A stretch of DNA of 64,000 nt. It comes from Adiantum capillus-veneris (Eukaryota > Streptophyta > Polypodiopsida > Polypodiales > Pteridaceae). Location: assembly GCA_014529385.2 (NCBI GenBank), contig CM043959.1, positions 47,346,428-47,410,427 on the forward strand, given 5' to 3'. The first letter of the stretch is position 1. Each line of letters opens with the position of its first letter. The position numbers were made by a program, and so were the translations under genes. The notes beneath the pieces are model-generated. The model ran no database searches. It worked only from the letters and a program-made list of their open reading frames with translations, and was not told where the DNA came from. Below are positions 11,586 to 23,353 of the stretch, piece after piece.

Positions 11586-13681
11586 TCAAACAACCTGTTC
11601 CCCAGCATCTCCTTCTACTTTTGCCTTTTTTGCTGAAACATCCGAATCCGCCTTCTTTTTCGCTTCAGCTTCCACTTCCTTTTCCATTTCTGAATCCGCT
11701 CCTCCTGCTACAATCTGATCTAGTCCCATAACATCACTGCTCAGCTCTACTGTCCACTTACTCACTGCCCCTGCATTCACTTCAATCTCCTTACTTTTTC
11801 CCTTCAACTCCTGCAACTATGCCGCTAATTTCTCATTTTCCTCCTTCAATTCCTCATTCTCCCTCCTTACACTTTCTTTTCCTACTAGCTGAAACCAATT
11901 TTTGAATCTGTCCGTCGACACCTCCATGTGTTCCCTCCAAAGCCTTATAGCTTTATTCCACATCTCTTGGGTATACTCCAGCACTTCTTGAATTCAAAAC
12001 ATCCGCATCCAAATCTGCAACCGAAATACCTGTCATTCCCTGGTTCTGCAATGCGGCTTTCTCCATATCTATCAACAGAGTCAATCTATTAATCAAGAAA
12101 ATGTTCTCAGTGGTCAACTCCGCCACTTTATCTCCCAGTTCTTTGAATTGATCATCCACTGCAGCTTTTAATCCGTCTACCCACTTAGTAAAATCCTCTG
12201 CTACACTCAAAACTTCCGCATTTCTCGCCAAAGCCTCTCCTATAATCCTTCTAACTTCCTCCTGCAGTCTTTCTTTATTTGATCTCTCCTGAAACAACTG
12301 CAGCCGAACCTTCTGCATTTCCCACTCCGGGATAGCATTGCATTTATTCTCCATTTTCTCAGCTTCCATCACCCTCAGAGATGCATCTCAGAACTGCTAG
12401 CTGCCTCTTCCATAGAAAAAATTCCCTTATGCTCATAACTGTCACTACTCCCCGCTTTTACTTTGAAACTTTCCAGAGCAGTCTTCTCAACACCTCCACC
12501 CATACCTTTCATGAACAGCGTTACTTTCTTGCCCTTGGACTCCGATTTCTTTGATTCTGATTCCATTGTGAAACTATTCGACTTTGATTCCGATTCTTCC
12601 AAACCCTTCCAAGACACTTTGAAAGGTGATTTACCTTTTTCAACTGTTGGAGAGCCCAACAACAATTTTCTTCTCTTACTCCCATATGCTATTCCCTCTT
12701 CTTTAGCGACATCTACCACCGGTGTCTTCAAACCTATTACTATTGTCGGAACCTTTAGAACATATTCGAAAATTGCAGCCAAATAAGGTGCTACTCTGCC
12801 CATTGCTGGTGTCCGACGTTGGTCTCTTTTTCCAGTTAACTGCATCCGATCATAAAGAACTGATGCCCAATCCACTTTAATGCCTCTCTCTGCCTAAAAC
12901 AAAGGAGCAAAAGCCTCCTTGGACATGTAGGCAGTCTTTTGGAGGATACACACTTTTTCCAAATACCAAAACAAATTTGAAGCTCTGTTTCCACCCGCAT
13001 TCTTCACCATGTAGTATGCCTTCGTGCCTACAGGATTTCCGAATTCCCCTTTCATCTGGGAATTGGTCAGCTTCCTTGTCTTGGCCGACATAGTTAGACA
13101 GGGAACCTTGAAGACTTTGGACTCCATCTTTGGTGTCAAACGCACATCTGTTGTAATCATTCCCTCGCTTTCCTTTATCATATTCCACTACTGCTCGGTG
13201 AATTCATTTTCTGCCCATGTATCCCATGGTAGACATGCAAACTCATACAAACCGATACGCTTTAACCATACGTGGGTTTGCGCTTCATTAGGGTCAATAG
13301 CTGCCACCGCCATCTCCACGCTGCCCTGATCACTCAAAGATTCGGCCTCATCTCTTTCCACCTCAATCGGCTCTTCCTGTTGCCGCACTTTGAAAACTCC
13401 TCTATCGCCGTCTTCATGGACCTAGTATTTGGCATCGCTTCTGACGCATCCTCTTGCATACCCGCCATGAGCTTGCCCTTGATATTCTCTGAAAACATGT
13501 CGCCCTTCTCACCTGACTTAACACTCACTAAATTGCAACCCTCACACACTTGGATGTGATCGTCACCTCCTCTCACCACCTTACTCTTATGATGATGAAA
13601 ATTCTCCTCGATTTGAGCACGCCATGCAAGATTCGCCAAAAATTTATTCTTCCTTAAGTGAGTCACATCAGCACTAAGCAA
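11586..13681 (-). pseudogene. Extra 3' ORF of element B: unclassified protein with coiled-coil tail
   Basis: Downstream of integrase, several minus-strand segments form one decayed protein. An N-terminal acidic and zinc-like part ('VCEGCNLVSVK') lies at 13334-13681, and a middle domain at 12375-13388. The middle domain holds 'SEGMITTDVRLTP', 'VDWASVLYDRM' and 'RRTPAMGRVAPYLAAIFEYVLK'. A Ser/Lys-rich linker with repeated 'ESES' follows, then a predicted helical coiled coil at 11586-12372 rich in Glu, Lys and Leu. It is not gag, pol or a membrane-type env; I see no transmembrane segment. The middle domain recalls the C/D proteins at 33-42 kb ('KRPQKYTTPPHAIATT'). Remote homology is an inference. 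Stops and frameshifts occur near 13388, 13188, 12877 and 12373. Confidence 0.6.
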
Positions 13682-15060
13682 ATTTTCTGCCTTGAAATGA
13701 GTACCCCACTTATTAGTACCTCAATACCCTTTTGTTCAATTCCACTCCTCCAACTTTCCACTTTCCAGACTTCAAATTCGACAGTCCGATTTTCGATTTC
13801 CATTCCACAATCCGAAATCCCAATCCCAAAACCCTTGACAAATTTTGAATTGCTAGAACAAATTGACAATTCTGCCTCTGAACATTCCACTGCAACTCTC
13901 AGAACACCAACTGTCAACAATTTACTGCCAATATCTTGAGCCCTATTGACCATCCACTTGGGAACCTCAGGCACTTTTCCATACAATTTCTTCAATCTAA
14001 ATCCATTCACTGGTTTCACAATCTTTGTTCCAAAGACATCTTTCAACAAAAATGTTCCTTGACCCTGTTCTGATTCAATCTGATAAGGTCCCAAATATCT
14101 GAACTTCATCTTACCTGGATGTGGTCCCAATTTAGAATTGTATAACATCACCCAATCTCCTTTCTGAATTTTTTTGAATTTCACCTGCCTAGACATCCAT
14201 GCTTGTCTCCTCTTCTGCCCAATTTCCACCAAATAGGCACTCTAAATTCTATCCTCTTCCAATTTAAGCAGCTCCTTCTGTCTATAAGGAATTGATTCCT
14301 CTGGACTTGACTTATGCTGAACTGACAATATCAAACTTGGAATTGCATATTCCATTGGCACCACAGCTTCAATCCCAAAGAACAATTTGAAAGGTGTCAT
14401 TCCAGTTGCCACCTTAAAAGCTGTCCTAAAAGCCCATAGTGCTGAATCCAACTTGTCATCCCAATCTGATTTGTTTTCCGACACAATCTTCTTCAAAATT
14501 CTCACCAACACTTTATTAGAGCTTTCTGCCTACCCATTTTCTTGAGGATGATATGGGGTAGATTTCTTATGCAAAATCATATGCCTGGATGTCAACTCCT
14601 GAATCATAGAATTCAAAAAATGTGTTCCGTGATCCGACACCAACTCAATAGGACATCCAAATCTTGTCATAATGTTTTTATATAGAAACCTTGCTACACT
14701 TGCTGCTTTATTATCTCTCAAAGCCACTGCTTCCACCCATTTGGTAGCATAATCTGTTGCAACAAGAATGTATCTGGAACCTGTCCTCTTTGCCCTTGGT
14801 TTTATTGGGCCTACAAAATCCATTCCCCACTTCTGAAATGGCTCTAATCGCAATACTGGATGATCCTGCATCCTGTTCCCTTGTGTAGGTTGTCCCATCT
14901 TCTAACATTCAACACATTCCTTGGAAAAACTATATGCATCCTTGAATAACAAAGGCCACCAAAGTCCAGCTTGTAAAATTTTCCGACATGTAATTTCCCC
15001 TGAGAAATTTCCTCCAGCTAATCCCCAATGTGCCTCCTGCAACACTGCTTTCTGCTCTTC
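13682..15060 (-). pseudogene. Ty3/gypsy integrase, element B
   Basis: From about 15060 downward, a zinc-binding remnant ('ECVEC', upstream His degenerate) precedes the catalytic core. The core holds 'WGMDFVGPI' (first Asp), 'ELVSDHGTHF' (second Asp) and 'YHPQENG', then a stop, then 'AESSNKVLVRIL' (catalytic Glu). The C-terminal part, 14240-13985, has 'GDWVMLYNSKLG' and 'FRYLGPYQIE', the GPY/F module of gypsy integrases. No chromodomain follows. Integrase inserts the cDNA copy into host DNA. The frame is broken by stops at about 14905, 14529 and 14241, and continues unrelated to about 13663. Confidence 0.9.
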
Positions 15061-15072
15061 ATCCGGAACACA

Positions 15073-16923
15073 TCATCTTATAATCTGATCTGCTCCTCTT
15101 CTATATAATGCTCCAGCTACAATTAGAAATGGTATGCTCCTAAATGCAAACTTCTTCCTCTGATCCGAAGACATTGTCGAAGGTAAAACTCCATCTGTCA
15201 GAAATTGAACCATCTGATCATACCAATTATCAAAAACCTGTCCTTCCACTCGAAACAAATCCGCATCAAGCAATTTATCCGACGCTCCTGGTAATTCCTC
15301 GTTATGTTCCAATCTGCTGAGGTAATCTACCACTGCATGCTGAGTTCCTGGAGTATGAACAACTATGTAATCAAATTCTTGCAACATGAGCATCCACCTT
15401 GCTAATGTGCCTTCCAGTTTTGGCTTCTTTACCAGAAATAATAAAGCCTGATGATCCACATGAAAAGCCACTTTGTTCCCTAACAGATAATGTCAAAATT
15501 TTTCCAAAGCAAAAGTCATTCCCAAAGCTTCCCTTTCCATAACTGTTTAATTCTTCTCCGGTGCTCTCAACATTCTACTAGCATAATAAACTAGTCTGAA
15601 CCATCCCTTAATCTTCTCCTGCATTAAAGCAGCTCCTACTGCCATGTCGGAAGCATCAACATACACATGTAACGGCAATTCCCAATTTGGTGGTTGAAGT
15701 ATAGGTGAAACTACCAACATCTTTTTGATAATCTAAAAAGCCTTCTCTTGAGCTTCTCCCCAAACAAATTCCACTTCCTTCTTAGTCAAATGACTAAGTG
15801 GTCCGCTCACATCCACCAAATACTGTAAATACCTACCATGCCATTTGATCTGTCCAACAAACTACATCACTGCCTTCAAATTTTTTGGAGCTATAGCTTT
15901 CTGTATGGCACTGATTTTGTCCCCATCAATCGACATTCCCTCTTGAGAGATGATATGTCCCAACAATTTTCCCTTCTGTACTACTATTGCACACTTCTGG
16001 GGATTAAGTGACATCTGAAACATCCTACATCTTTCAAAACACTTCCTCAAATATTCCAGATGCTTGACTTTTTTCCCAAAAACTGAGAAATCATCCATAA
16101 AAATCCTCATGAAATCTATCAAATGTGGCTCAAAGGTTTTAACAGCTGCCTTCGAAAATGATGGTGGTCCATTCTTCAATCCAAAGCTCATTACTATATA
16201 TGCAAAAGCTCCCCATTCTGTGATAAAAGCATTTTTTTCAATATCCTCCTCAGCCATTGGTATTTGATTGTACCCTGAAAATCCATCAAGAAAAGTGTAC
16301 ATCTCATGTCCCACTACATCATCCAGAACTAAATCAATAAAAGGTAATGGAAATGGATCTGCAACTGTTGCTGCATTCAATTTTATGTAATCCACACAAA
16401 CCCTTAACTTCCCTCACTTCTTGGGTACCACTACAATTGGTGACAACCATTCTGCCTGATCCACTCACACTATAAACCCTGCATTCATCAATTTATCCAA
16501 TTCCTCTTTCACCTGCTTGGCATAATTTGGATTCATCCTGTAGTGCTGAATCACTAGAACAAAAGCCGTTTTCAAATTTATATGATGCTTATACACTTGA
16601 GGATCCATGCCTTTCAAATCAGAATAATCCCATGAAAAGACATCAATATACTCCAACAGTAATTCCTTCAATTTCTCCTTGAATCCTTCTTCCAAATGAA
16701 CACTAACTATTACCATCTTTGGATGATCCTCCGTTCCCAAATTCAGATCCTGTAAATCATCCTCCTTTACTCGAGAAACTTTCTTTATCATCTTATCATA
16801 CATAGCTTCCGCTCTCTGAAATGGCTCCTTTGGTTCCAATTCTGAATCCTCGATCACAATTTCCTCTTGGATTTTCTTCTCTTCTAAATTTTCCTGTTCC
16901 ACATCATTTGTATTCTCCTGCAA
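15073..16923 (-). pseudogene. Ty3/gypsy reverse transcriptase-RNase H, element B
   Basis: RT begins with 'MNPNYAKQVKEELDKLMNAG' (about 16540-16480) and has 'LRVCVDYIKLN', 'FLDGFSGYNQI', 'MSFGLKNGPPSF' and the catalytic 'FMDDF' (usual Y/F-x-DD). RNase H follows, with 'VDASDMAVGAAL' (first Asp), 'EREALGMTFAL' (Glu), 'VDHQALLFL' and 'HAVVDYLSRL'. The polyprotein segment before RT (16560-16923) is acidic linker. In-frame stops interrupt at about 16461, 16412, 15862 and several places between 15730 and 15475. Together these enzymes would copy element RNA to cDNA in the particle. This copy is inactive. Confidence 0.95.
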
Positions 16924-17700
16924 CTAATCAATTCCCAAACTGTTCTCTTTTTCTACATATTTGTCAATGATCCACTCCACATTCACCTCAAATATGGGAA
17001 AAATTGTTGTATTTGCTGCTAGGAAATATGCTTCTTCATCATCCTCCAATCCTTCAGACATGTTAATTGCTTGTGCCAACATTGGCTTCGTCTCTTCTGA
17101 CAATTCCTTCTTCGGCCCCATTGGTAATGTAACTTCTTCTCCTTCCTTTCTTAACTGTCACTTCATTCTTTCCCCAATCCTGTTTCAGCTTAGCCGTGCA
17201 AAACCATAGCCTCCCCAACAACATAGAATAGGTATTTTTGAATCCTTCATCCTCATAACTACAAAGTTTACCATAAACTGCAATCCATGAATAATTATTC
17301 CTTGCATCCTTAACATCCCCACTGGTTGAACTCTGCTCTGATCAGCCATACGCACTTGAAATGGAGCTGGCTCCAACCTGACATCTTGCATCCTTAGAAA
17401 TTCCGATTCCGAAAGTATGTTGACCCCTGATCCACCATCCAATAGCACATCGGAAAATTTGCGATTATTAAATTCCAACGATAGTGTTGGTACTGAAAAA
17501 TCCACATCCTCCGGGCTAATCTGACAACTCTGAACTATCTGCTGCACCTCCTTCATACTCGGAACAGTCTTTGTCCTTCGCATCACTGTATATAATCTAT
17601 CTCTGAAAATTGGAACTAATGACAATAACTGATCCAATGTAAAATGTATAGAGGAATTAGTTAACTCTTCAAACAAAGCATCCATCCTTTCTCTTTCATT
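16924..17700 (-). pseudogene. Retropepsin-type protease region, element B
   Basis: The minus-strand frame 17685-17185 contains 'SDVLLDGGSGVNIL', the aspartic protease active-site region. Tat-like gypsy elements use DGGSG where copia and retroviruses use DSGA or DTGA. A flap-like segment ('VRMADQSRVQPVGM') and hydrophobic strands follow. The segment 17121-16924 continues toward RT after a frameshift. The enzyme would cleave Gag-Pol. Confidence 0.8.
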
Positions 17701-17888
17701 CTCCTACTTTTTTACTCCTTTCTCCTTCGATTTAAGCTTGCTCTGCTATTGATCCTTTTCCATCAAATCTTCAGCTACTTCATCCCGAATCTCCTTCTGC
17801 TCCTCCCAATCCATTGGAGGTTTCAACCTTGTTTGGATCTTGTTGTCACTAATACATCTAATTCCTCTTGCAAACATTTAGAACAATC

Positions 17889-19650
17889 TCATTCCGGTTG
17901 ACAATCCATAGCGACTTCATTCACCCCTTGATCCTGAAACGATTCTACTACTATCAAACTACTTCCAGGCTCTTTGTTTGCTTCAGCTGATTGTGCTGGT
18001 GGTGCTGGCAACTGCGGCACTGGCCCTCTTGGTTGTTGCTGATTCCCCCCTTGATAATTCCAAACCGGCTGATTCCATCCTTGTGGTTGTGACTGCCAAT
18101 TATACCACCGCTGCTGCTGATCCCAATTTCCCCCCCACGGGGGTCTTGAATTCTGCCATCCTCCAAATCTCGGTCCTCCGCCCGAATTGAAATTTTCTCT
18201 AAATGGTGGTCCCCTTTGATTAAACTGTGGTCTCCACCCTGAATAATGTTGTTGCCTTTTCCATCCTTGATTATTGAACATCCCTTGCCTTCCTCCAGTC
18301 TCTGGAAACACCCCATGAGTTTGAGGTCCTTGTTGCTGTAACTTCTGCTGAATTCTTTCTGGTACGACACCTCTAAAATTTGGATTAAACCAACATTCCT
18401 TTGTCCAATGACCATCCTTAACACAAATTTCACAATGAGGGGTTTTTGATTCCACATCTTTCTGCACTCCCAACTTCTTCAATTTCTTTTGCTACCAATT
18501 TCTCCACTCTATCCTCTTTCTCTTTACACGTTTTCTTCAACTTCTTCTTGCCTTCCTTCTTCCTATCCTCATCTTCTTCTGAATCTGAGTCCTCACTTGA
18601 ATCCTCTTCACTATCAGAATCCGTTTCGATATCTGAATCAGTATCAGTTTCCGAATCCGAATTATCTGACCTCTTCTTTTTCTTCGACCTACTTTTCTTC
18701 TTTTCTTTAGATGACGTCTTGGCTGCTTTCCCATGAGAGACCCCAAACCTTTTCTCTGCTCTTTGAGTTGTTTCCACTAATGCTTGTAATCCACCTACAA
18801 CATCAACTCCAACAACAACATTCTTCAATTCCTTCCTTAATCCAATAAAAAAATATCCAACAAGCATTTCATCAGTTGGCCTTTCTTGAGCAGACAACCT
18901 TCTCACATATTGGTTAAACTTTTGTGCATAATCCTCAACAAATATTTTCCTTTGTTTCACTTCCCTAAGCTTCGTCAAAACATCATGTGGAGTCTTTTCC
19001 TTTCTGAACCTGTTCAAAAATGCTGCTTTCAATCCATCATAATCAGCAAAATGACCTGCTGGAAAATTACTGAACCACTGCATAGCCTTCCCATCCAAAG
19101 TAGCCTCAAGCTGGTGCATCTTAGCCTGGGCATCGTACACTCCAACAAATCCTCTGGCCTGCCATCTTGTCTCCTATTGAGATATGTGGCAATCGGGGTC
19201 TTCTTTCGACTTTCCCGAAAAGGTCTGGAATTTGACACGCATATCCTTCCTAGCCGCCGCCATATTTGTAGGTCCACCTGTTTGTACAGGATTTCCTGCA
19301 CTGGTACTTCCCAACGGATCAAAAATCAATCTCCTTCTCACCACTAATGCATGTTGAGTAACTGCAACTGCAAACAGCCGCGGAAATATATCCTGTTCTT
19401 CATTCGGTACTTCTTCTTCCCATCTATCACTTAGATAATCCTCTGTGCCATCCCAATCCTCCACAGTATCATTAGAATCTTCCCCTATAGAGACTCGGTG
19501 CATCGCAGTATAATCCAAAATTCCCTGCAGTTCCGAACGTTGACCATCTTTCCCATACAACTGCCGAAACCACCTAGCAACTGACCTTGTCCAATACGGG
19601 AATATATCCTCCTCGGCTTCCTCTAGAGTGCAACCAACTACCCATGCCAA
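17889..19650 (-). pseudogene. Ty3/gypsy Gag, element B
   Basis: The N-terminal part (19650-19174) ends at a stop inside 'TFSGKSKEDPDCHI'. The capsid-type domain continues at 19140-18430 with 'MHQLEATLDGKAMQWFSNFP', 'FLNRFRKEK' and 'FVEDYAQKFNQYVRRL'. A highly charged Ser/Asp/Glu/Lys tract follows at about 18700-18500. In the next frame (18482-17889) lies a zinc knuckle, 'CEICVKDGHWTKEC' (CX2CX4HX4C), then a Gly/Gln/Trp-rich RNA-binding-like tail. The repeated acidic-basic stretch is longer than in most Gags. Two frame interruptions, at about 19150 and 18450, inactivate it. Confidence 0.9.
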
Positions 19651-19734
19651 CTCACACTATTCTGAACATCCTCCCTCCATTGCCACAACACTCGCTCCTA
19701 CAAGAGAAACCTGAATCCATCCATGCTACATCTC

Positions 19735-19755
19735 ACTTACAGCATGATCGCCAAG
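19735..19755 (-). other. Candidate primer-binding site of element B
   Basis: Directly inside the 5' LTR the minus strand reads cTTGGCGATCATGC. TGG next to the LTR is the expected complement of a tRNA CCA end. The tRNA species is not obvious to me. Confidence 0.4.
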
Positions 19756-20022
19756 TGTTTAAGGCATAGACATTCAAAATAGACAAAGCACAGAAATCAA
19801 AATGAAAGTGGAAATAGAACAGAACACAGAAATTGACAACATACTAAATCACCATAACTTCTGCCTTCACATTCCCAAGAAGGTACTGATCGACAGTTAC
19901 ATATTTCAATAAGACTAATGGGCAACGCCCATTCCCAAGAACACCTCTTGGAATCCCAAAAGTACAAATTTCACATTCCAACTTCCACTAAGTAAAACAT
20001 CCCAAAATTCCTAGGCTTAACA
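19756..20022 (-). repeat. 5' LTR of element B
   Basis: Partner of 11261-11529, followed on the plus strand by target duplication ACAAG (20023-20027). Confidence 0.95.
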
Positions 20023-20027
20023 ACAAG

Positions 20028-20482
20028 CAAACCATGTTAGATGTGAATCTATTGTCACTATGATAGATTTAAGTGCTTTTGTGTTAGCATTTCCAAAACT
20101 CTTAATCAAGATATACAAAAATTATTCTACAAGTTTTCACATACTCTGAAGATAGATGGAATTTGTAACTTACTTGCTCCAAGTATTTAACCCTATTTAA
20201 CTTCCAAAAGATAAGAGTCTTTAATGGGCTCGTTGATCATTTGAGAAGCATGGTGGGTGAAGAGCTAGTTTGGCTAGCTGATTGTTTGAGAATATGAGTG
20301 GTTGAAGTGCTATTCTTTGGGCCGATGGACGCTTTCTTCTTGGGAGTATAGCAAAACAAATTAGGCAGCACATGCACTCTACCACAACAACAAACCCTAC
20401 CACCGTTTTTGTGCACCAAAACCTCTCTACACAATAGATCATTATGTTATGGGTGTCTCACTAATAAGAAATCTCTACACTC
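20028..20482. other. Unassigned spacer between elements B and the copia element
   Basis: About 450 bp with no convincing reading frame. Before insertion of B it would have adjoined the 5' side of the pogo transposase remnant, so it may be the flank of that transposon. Confidence 0.4.
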
Positions 20483-20487
20483 GCATG

Positions 20488-20714
20488 TGTTACCATATAC
20501 ATGTGGTAGTGATGTGTGTGAACACACTAGGACTGCCGGGGCATTTTTTCCCTCTCTAAGAGGTTTTTTCCCCCGTGCATTGTATATACGCCCATCACTC
20601 TAGGGCTATCTATCTTTCCATTGCACACTAAGTACCACACTCTCTATTGTGTGCCTTGAGCTTCCTTCGTCTTCTTCAAGCTGTGTGTGTTTCTCTGCAA
20701 CCCTAATTCCAACA
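20488..20714 (+). repeat. 5' LTR of the complete copia element
   Basis: Begins TGTTACCATATACATG and ends TTCCAACA. TATA-like TGTATATACG lies at 20580-20589. Confidence 0.97.
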
Positions 20715-20731
20715 ATTGGTATCATAGCAGG
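20715..20731 (+). other. Primer-binding site of the copia element (tRNA-iMet type)
   Basis: ATTGGTATCATAGCAGG follows the 5' LTR. TGGTATCA matches the common plant initiator-Met primer site. Confidence 0.85.
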
Positions 20732-21076
20732 TCACGTCCTCTCGGGCTTAGTCACCAGCTGCTCCAGCACACGCTTGCTCACTTTCTTTGATTTCAGTGA
20801 GATTTGGCGAGCGTTCGCAGGTCAACAAAAATCTTGGGTGAGCTCGGGGAGCTCGGTCTGCTCAGAATTTTGATTTGGGCTCATTTCGGCCTCCGTTTCC
20901 ACTACAAGTAGTACTGCACAGGCCATTTCGTCATTTTGTGCAGAATTTCTGTCAGTGCTATTTCCTGCATTACAGGTGCCTTATAGTCTTCTACGGTTTG
21001 TGCTATATAGCACAGGTTTTTCCCGCTCCGTTTCTCCTATTTTCGGGCAGTTTTCACATCAGGTGCAGCATTTACC

Positions 21077-22628
21077 ATGGCTGACAACAACAACATAGAT
21101 GTGTTCAAGATGTTTGCTGCTGAGGACAGGTTGGATGGGGACAACTACCCTATGTGGGCTTATATGATGCAACATGTTCTTGTGTCAAAGGGTGTTTGGA
21201 ACATTGTGCAGGGCATTGATGTACATCCTGGTTCTGATGGTGTAGGCGATGTTGAGGATGTTGCAGGTCTTGCTGCAAGGATTGTAGATGTTAGAGTTGT
21301 TTTGCCTACGGTAGAACAAGCTCGTTGGGATGTTAAGGATGTGCAGGCTTATGCATTGATTGCGTTGTCTGTGAAGCGCACCATTGTTCCTCACATCCGT
21401 TCAGCAAAATCTGCAAAACAGGCTTGGGATATTTTAGCAGGTCTTTATGCAAGCCGCAATGAGGCTAAAATTTCTTTGCTGCGTAAAGAGCTGGAGTCGA
21501 AGATTTTTCATGAGGAAGATGATATGGACACTTTCCTTGCTAGTGTCAAGGATATCAATGAGCAGCTTATTTCTGCAGGTGAAGTCATTTCAGACAGTTC
21601 CCTTGTGCAGACTGTTCTTGATGCCTTACCAGATTCCTACCAGACTTTTGCTAGTACTTGGAGACTGATGACCCAAGGAAATCGTGAAGTTGTCAAGTTT
21701 GATGCATTATGCACATTGCTGTTGCAAGAGTCACTTTCTAGAAAAAACAGGACTAGGCAGCGTGCAGTTGAACAGGCTTTTATTGCTTCTCAAAGAAAGG
21801 GTGGTAATAGTGATGCAGCCACTTCTTATGGTTCTACTGCGAGTGGCAAAAATTCTGTTCCTAATGCTTCTGCTGGCAGTACTTCGTCTGGCAATTCTGG
21901 TGATAAGGTCAAAAAGAAGATGCGTTGCCATTATTGTAAAGCTAATGATCACTTGATCAAGTCGTGTCCTAAGTTGAAGGCCAAAGAGGCTAAGAAGAAA
22001 GAGGGTGGTTCCACTACAAATGCAACCATTGTTGAGTCTTCTGTGAAAGGAGACTGTGTCGCTGATGTTGATGCAGAATGGGCTTTTAGCGCAGAGTGCA
22101 CTTACAATCCTGCTGTCCATGATGCATGCTTGTCAGTTGCTGCAGATTCACATGTGTGGTATTTCGACAGTGGTGCTACAAAGCACATTACCTCACATCG
22201 TGAATTGTTTACCTCTCTTGAGTCTGTCCCTCATGGGAATTAAGTCACTTGTTCCAACAACGCCTCTTATCCAGTTCAGGGAGTTGGAAAGATTGTGCTC
22301 ACTGCTGCTAATGGCAGTTCCTTCACACTTGTTGATGCACTTTATGCACCTGGGATCAAGAAGAATCTCTTGTCTGTATCCATACTTGCTAGACTTGGAC
22401 TTGTAGTCAAATTTGTGGATGACAGATGTACAGTTCATGATCTCAGTTTTGGTGATAAAATTGTTGCATCTGGGCTTTTGTGTCGTGGGTTGTATAAGCT
22501 CACTTTGTATGACAAGTGTGGACAAAATTTTGCAAATGCTGTTGCAGATTCAAGGGCTATTTCAGATGCAAAACTTTGGCATGCACGTTTTGGTCATCTG
22601 AATTTTTCCAGTTTGCTGCGTTTGTAGA
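21077..22628 (+). pseudogene. copia Gag and protease start
   Basis: The frame opens at 21077 ('MADNNNIDVFKMF') 362 bp after the LTR and is open for 388 codons. It has a copia-type Gag: 'NYPMWAYMM' near residue 25, 'AKQAWDILAGLY' near 120 and a zinc knuckle 'CHYCKANDHLIKSC' from residue 284. The protease active site 'FDSGATKHIT' has its Asp at residue 364. A TAA at 22241-22243 stops it. The same frame then continues 22244-22628 with the rest of PR and the pre-integrase 'LWHARFGHLN', ending at TAG 22626. Without the stops this would be one polyprotein with IN. Gag packages the element RNA. Confidence 0.95.
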
Positions 22629-22636
22629 AATCTGAT

Positions 22637-23353
22637 ATGGTTGCTTCTTTACCACCTCTTGAAGCACCTGTCAAACATGTTTGTGAAGGCTGTATTTTGG
22701 GTAAGATGCAGCGTTCTAAGTTTTTAAAGGATGGTTCAGTTCCGGCCACATGCAGGTTGCAGCTTGTGCATAGTGATGTTTGTGGGCCCATGCAAACTCC
22801 GTCCTTGGGCAATTACTTGTACTTCATGACTTTCATTGATGATTACTCCAGGCATGCATGGGTATTTCCGCTTAAAGAGAAGTCCAAAGTTTTTATGTGC
22901 TTCAAACAATTTCTGGCTATGGCTAAAAATGTCTGGAAATGTACTATGGGCACCCTCCGTTCTGATCGAGGGGGGGAGTATATGTCTCATGAATTTAATG
23001 CATTTCTGGCTAGTCGTGGGATAAAACACCAATGTACATTGCCTTATACACCTCAGCAAAATGGTGTTGCTGAGAGGAAACACAGGTCACTGACGGAAAT
23101 GGCACGATGTATGGTCAAAAGTCAAGCTTTGCCGCATTCTTTTTGGCTTGAGGCCATTATGTGTGCCACTTATGTACTTAACAAGTGTCCTACGAAAGCT
23201 TTGCAGTCTATTACTCCATATGAAGCATGGCATGATAGAAATCCTTCTATTGAGAACATGCGTGTTTTTGGTTGTTTGGCATATGCTTTGGTGCCACAAG
23301 TGCAGCGCAGAAAACTGGATGATAAGGCTGTCAAATGTATTTTTGTTGGTTAA
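22637..23353 (+). pseudogene. copia integrase
   Basis: This is in the same frame as Gag. The zinc site is completed by 'CEGCILGK' (the HxxxH part is just upstream in 'HARFGHLN'). The catalytic core has 'VHSDVCGPM' (Asp), 'RSDRGGEYMS' (Asp) and 'QQNGVAERKHRSL' (Glu), giving a full D-D-E set. The C-terminal part includes 'MRVFGCLAYALV' and 'KAVKCIFVG', typical of copia integrases just before RT. It ends at TAA 23351, and two single-base shifts between 23350 and 23395, one in an A-run, displace the downstream frame. Confidence 0.95.

Larger units (their letters stand above)
11261..20022 (-). mobile_element. Complete, inactivated Ty3/gypsy retrotransposon B with an extra 3' ORF
   Basis: Terminal repeats of 269 and 267 bp (11261-11529, 19756-20022) begin TG and end CA and are flanked by a 5-bp target duplication ACAAG (11256-11260, 20023-20027). 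On the minus strand the interior reads gag, PR, RT, RNase H, IN and then an additional 2-kb ORF before the 3' LTR. The domain order PR-RT-RH-IN is diagnostic of gypsy. The protease motif 'DGGSGVNIL' and the accessory ORF point to the Tat/Athila-like side of the superfamily (inference). Many stops make it non-autonomous now. The LTRs differ at roughly 5-6% of positions by eye, indicating an old insertion. Confidence 0.95.
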
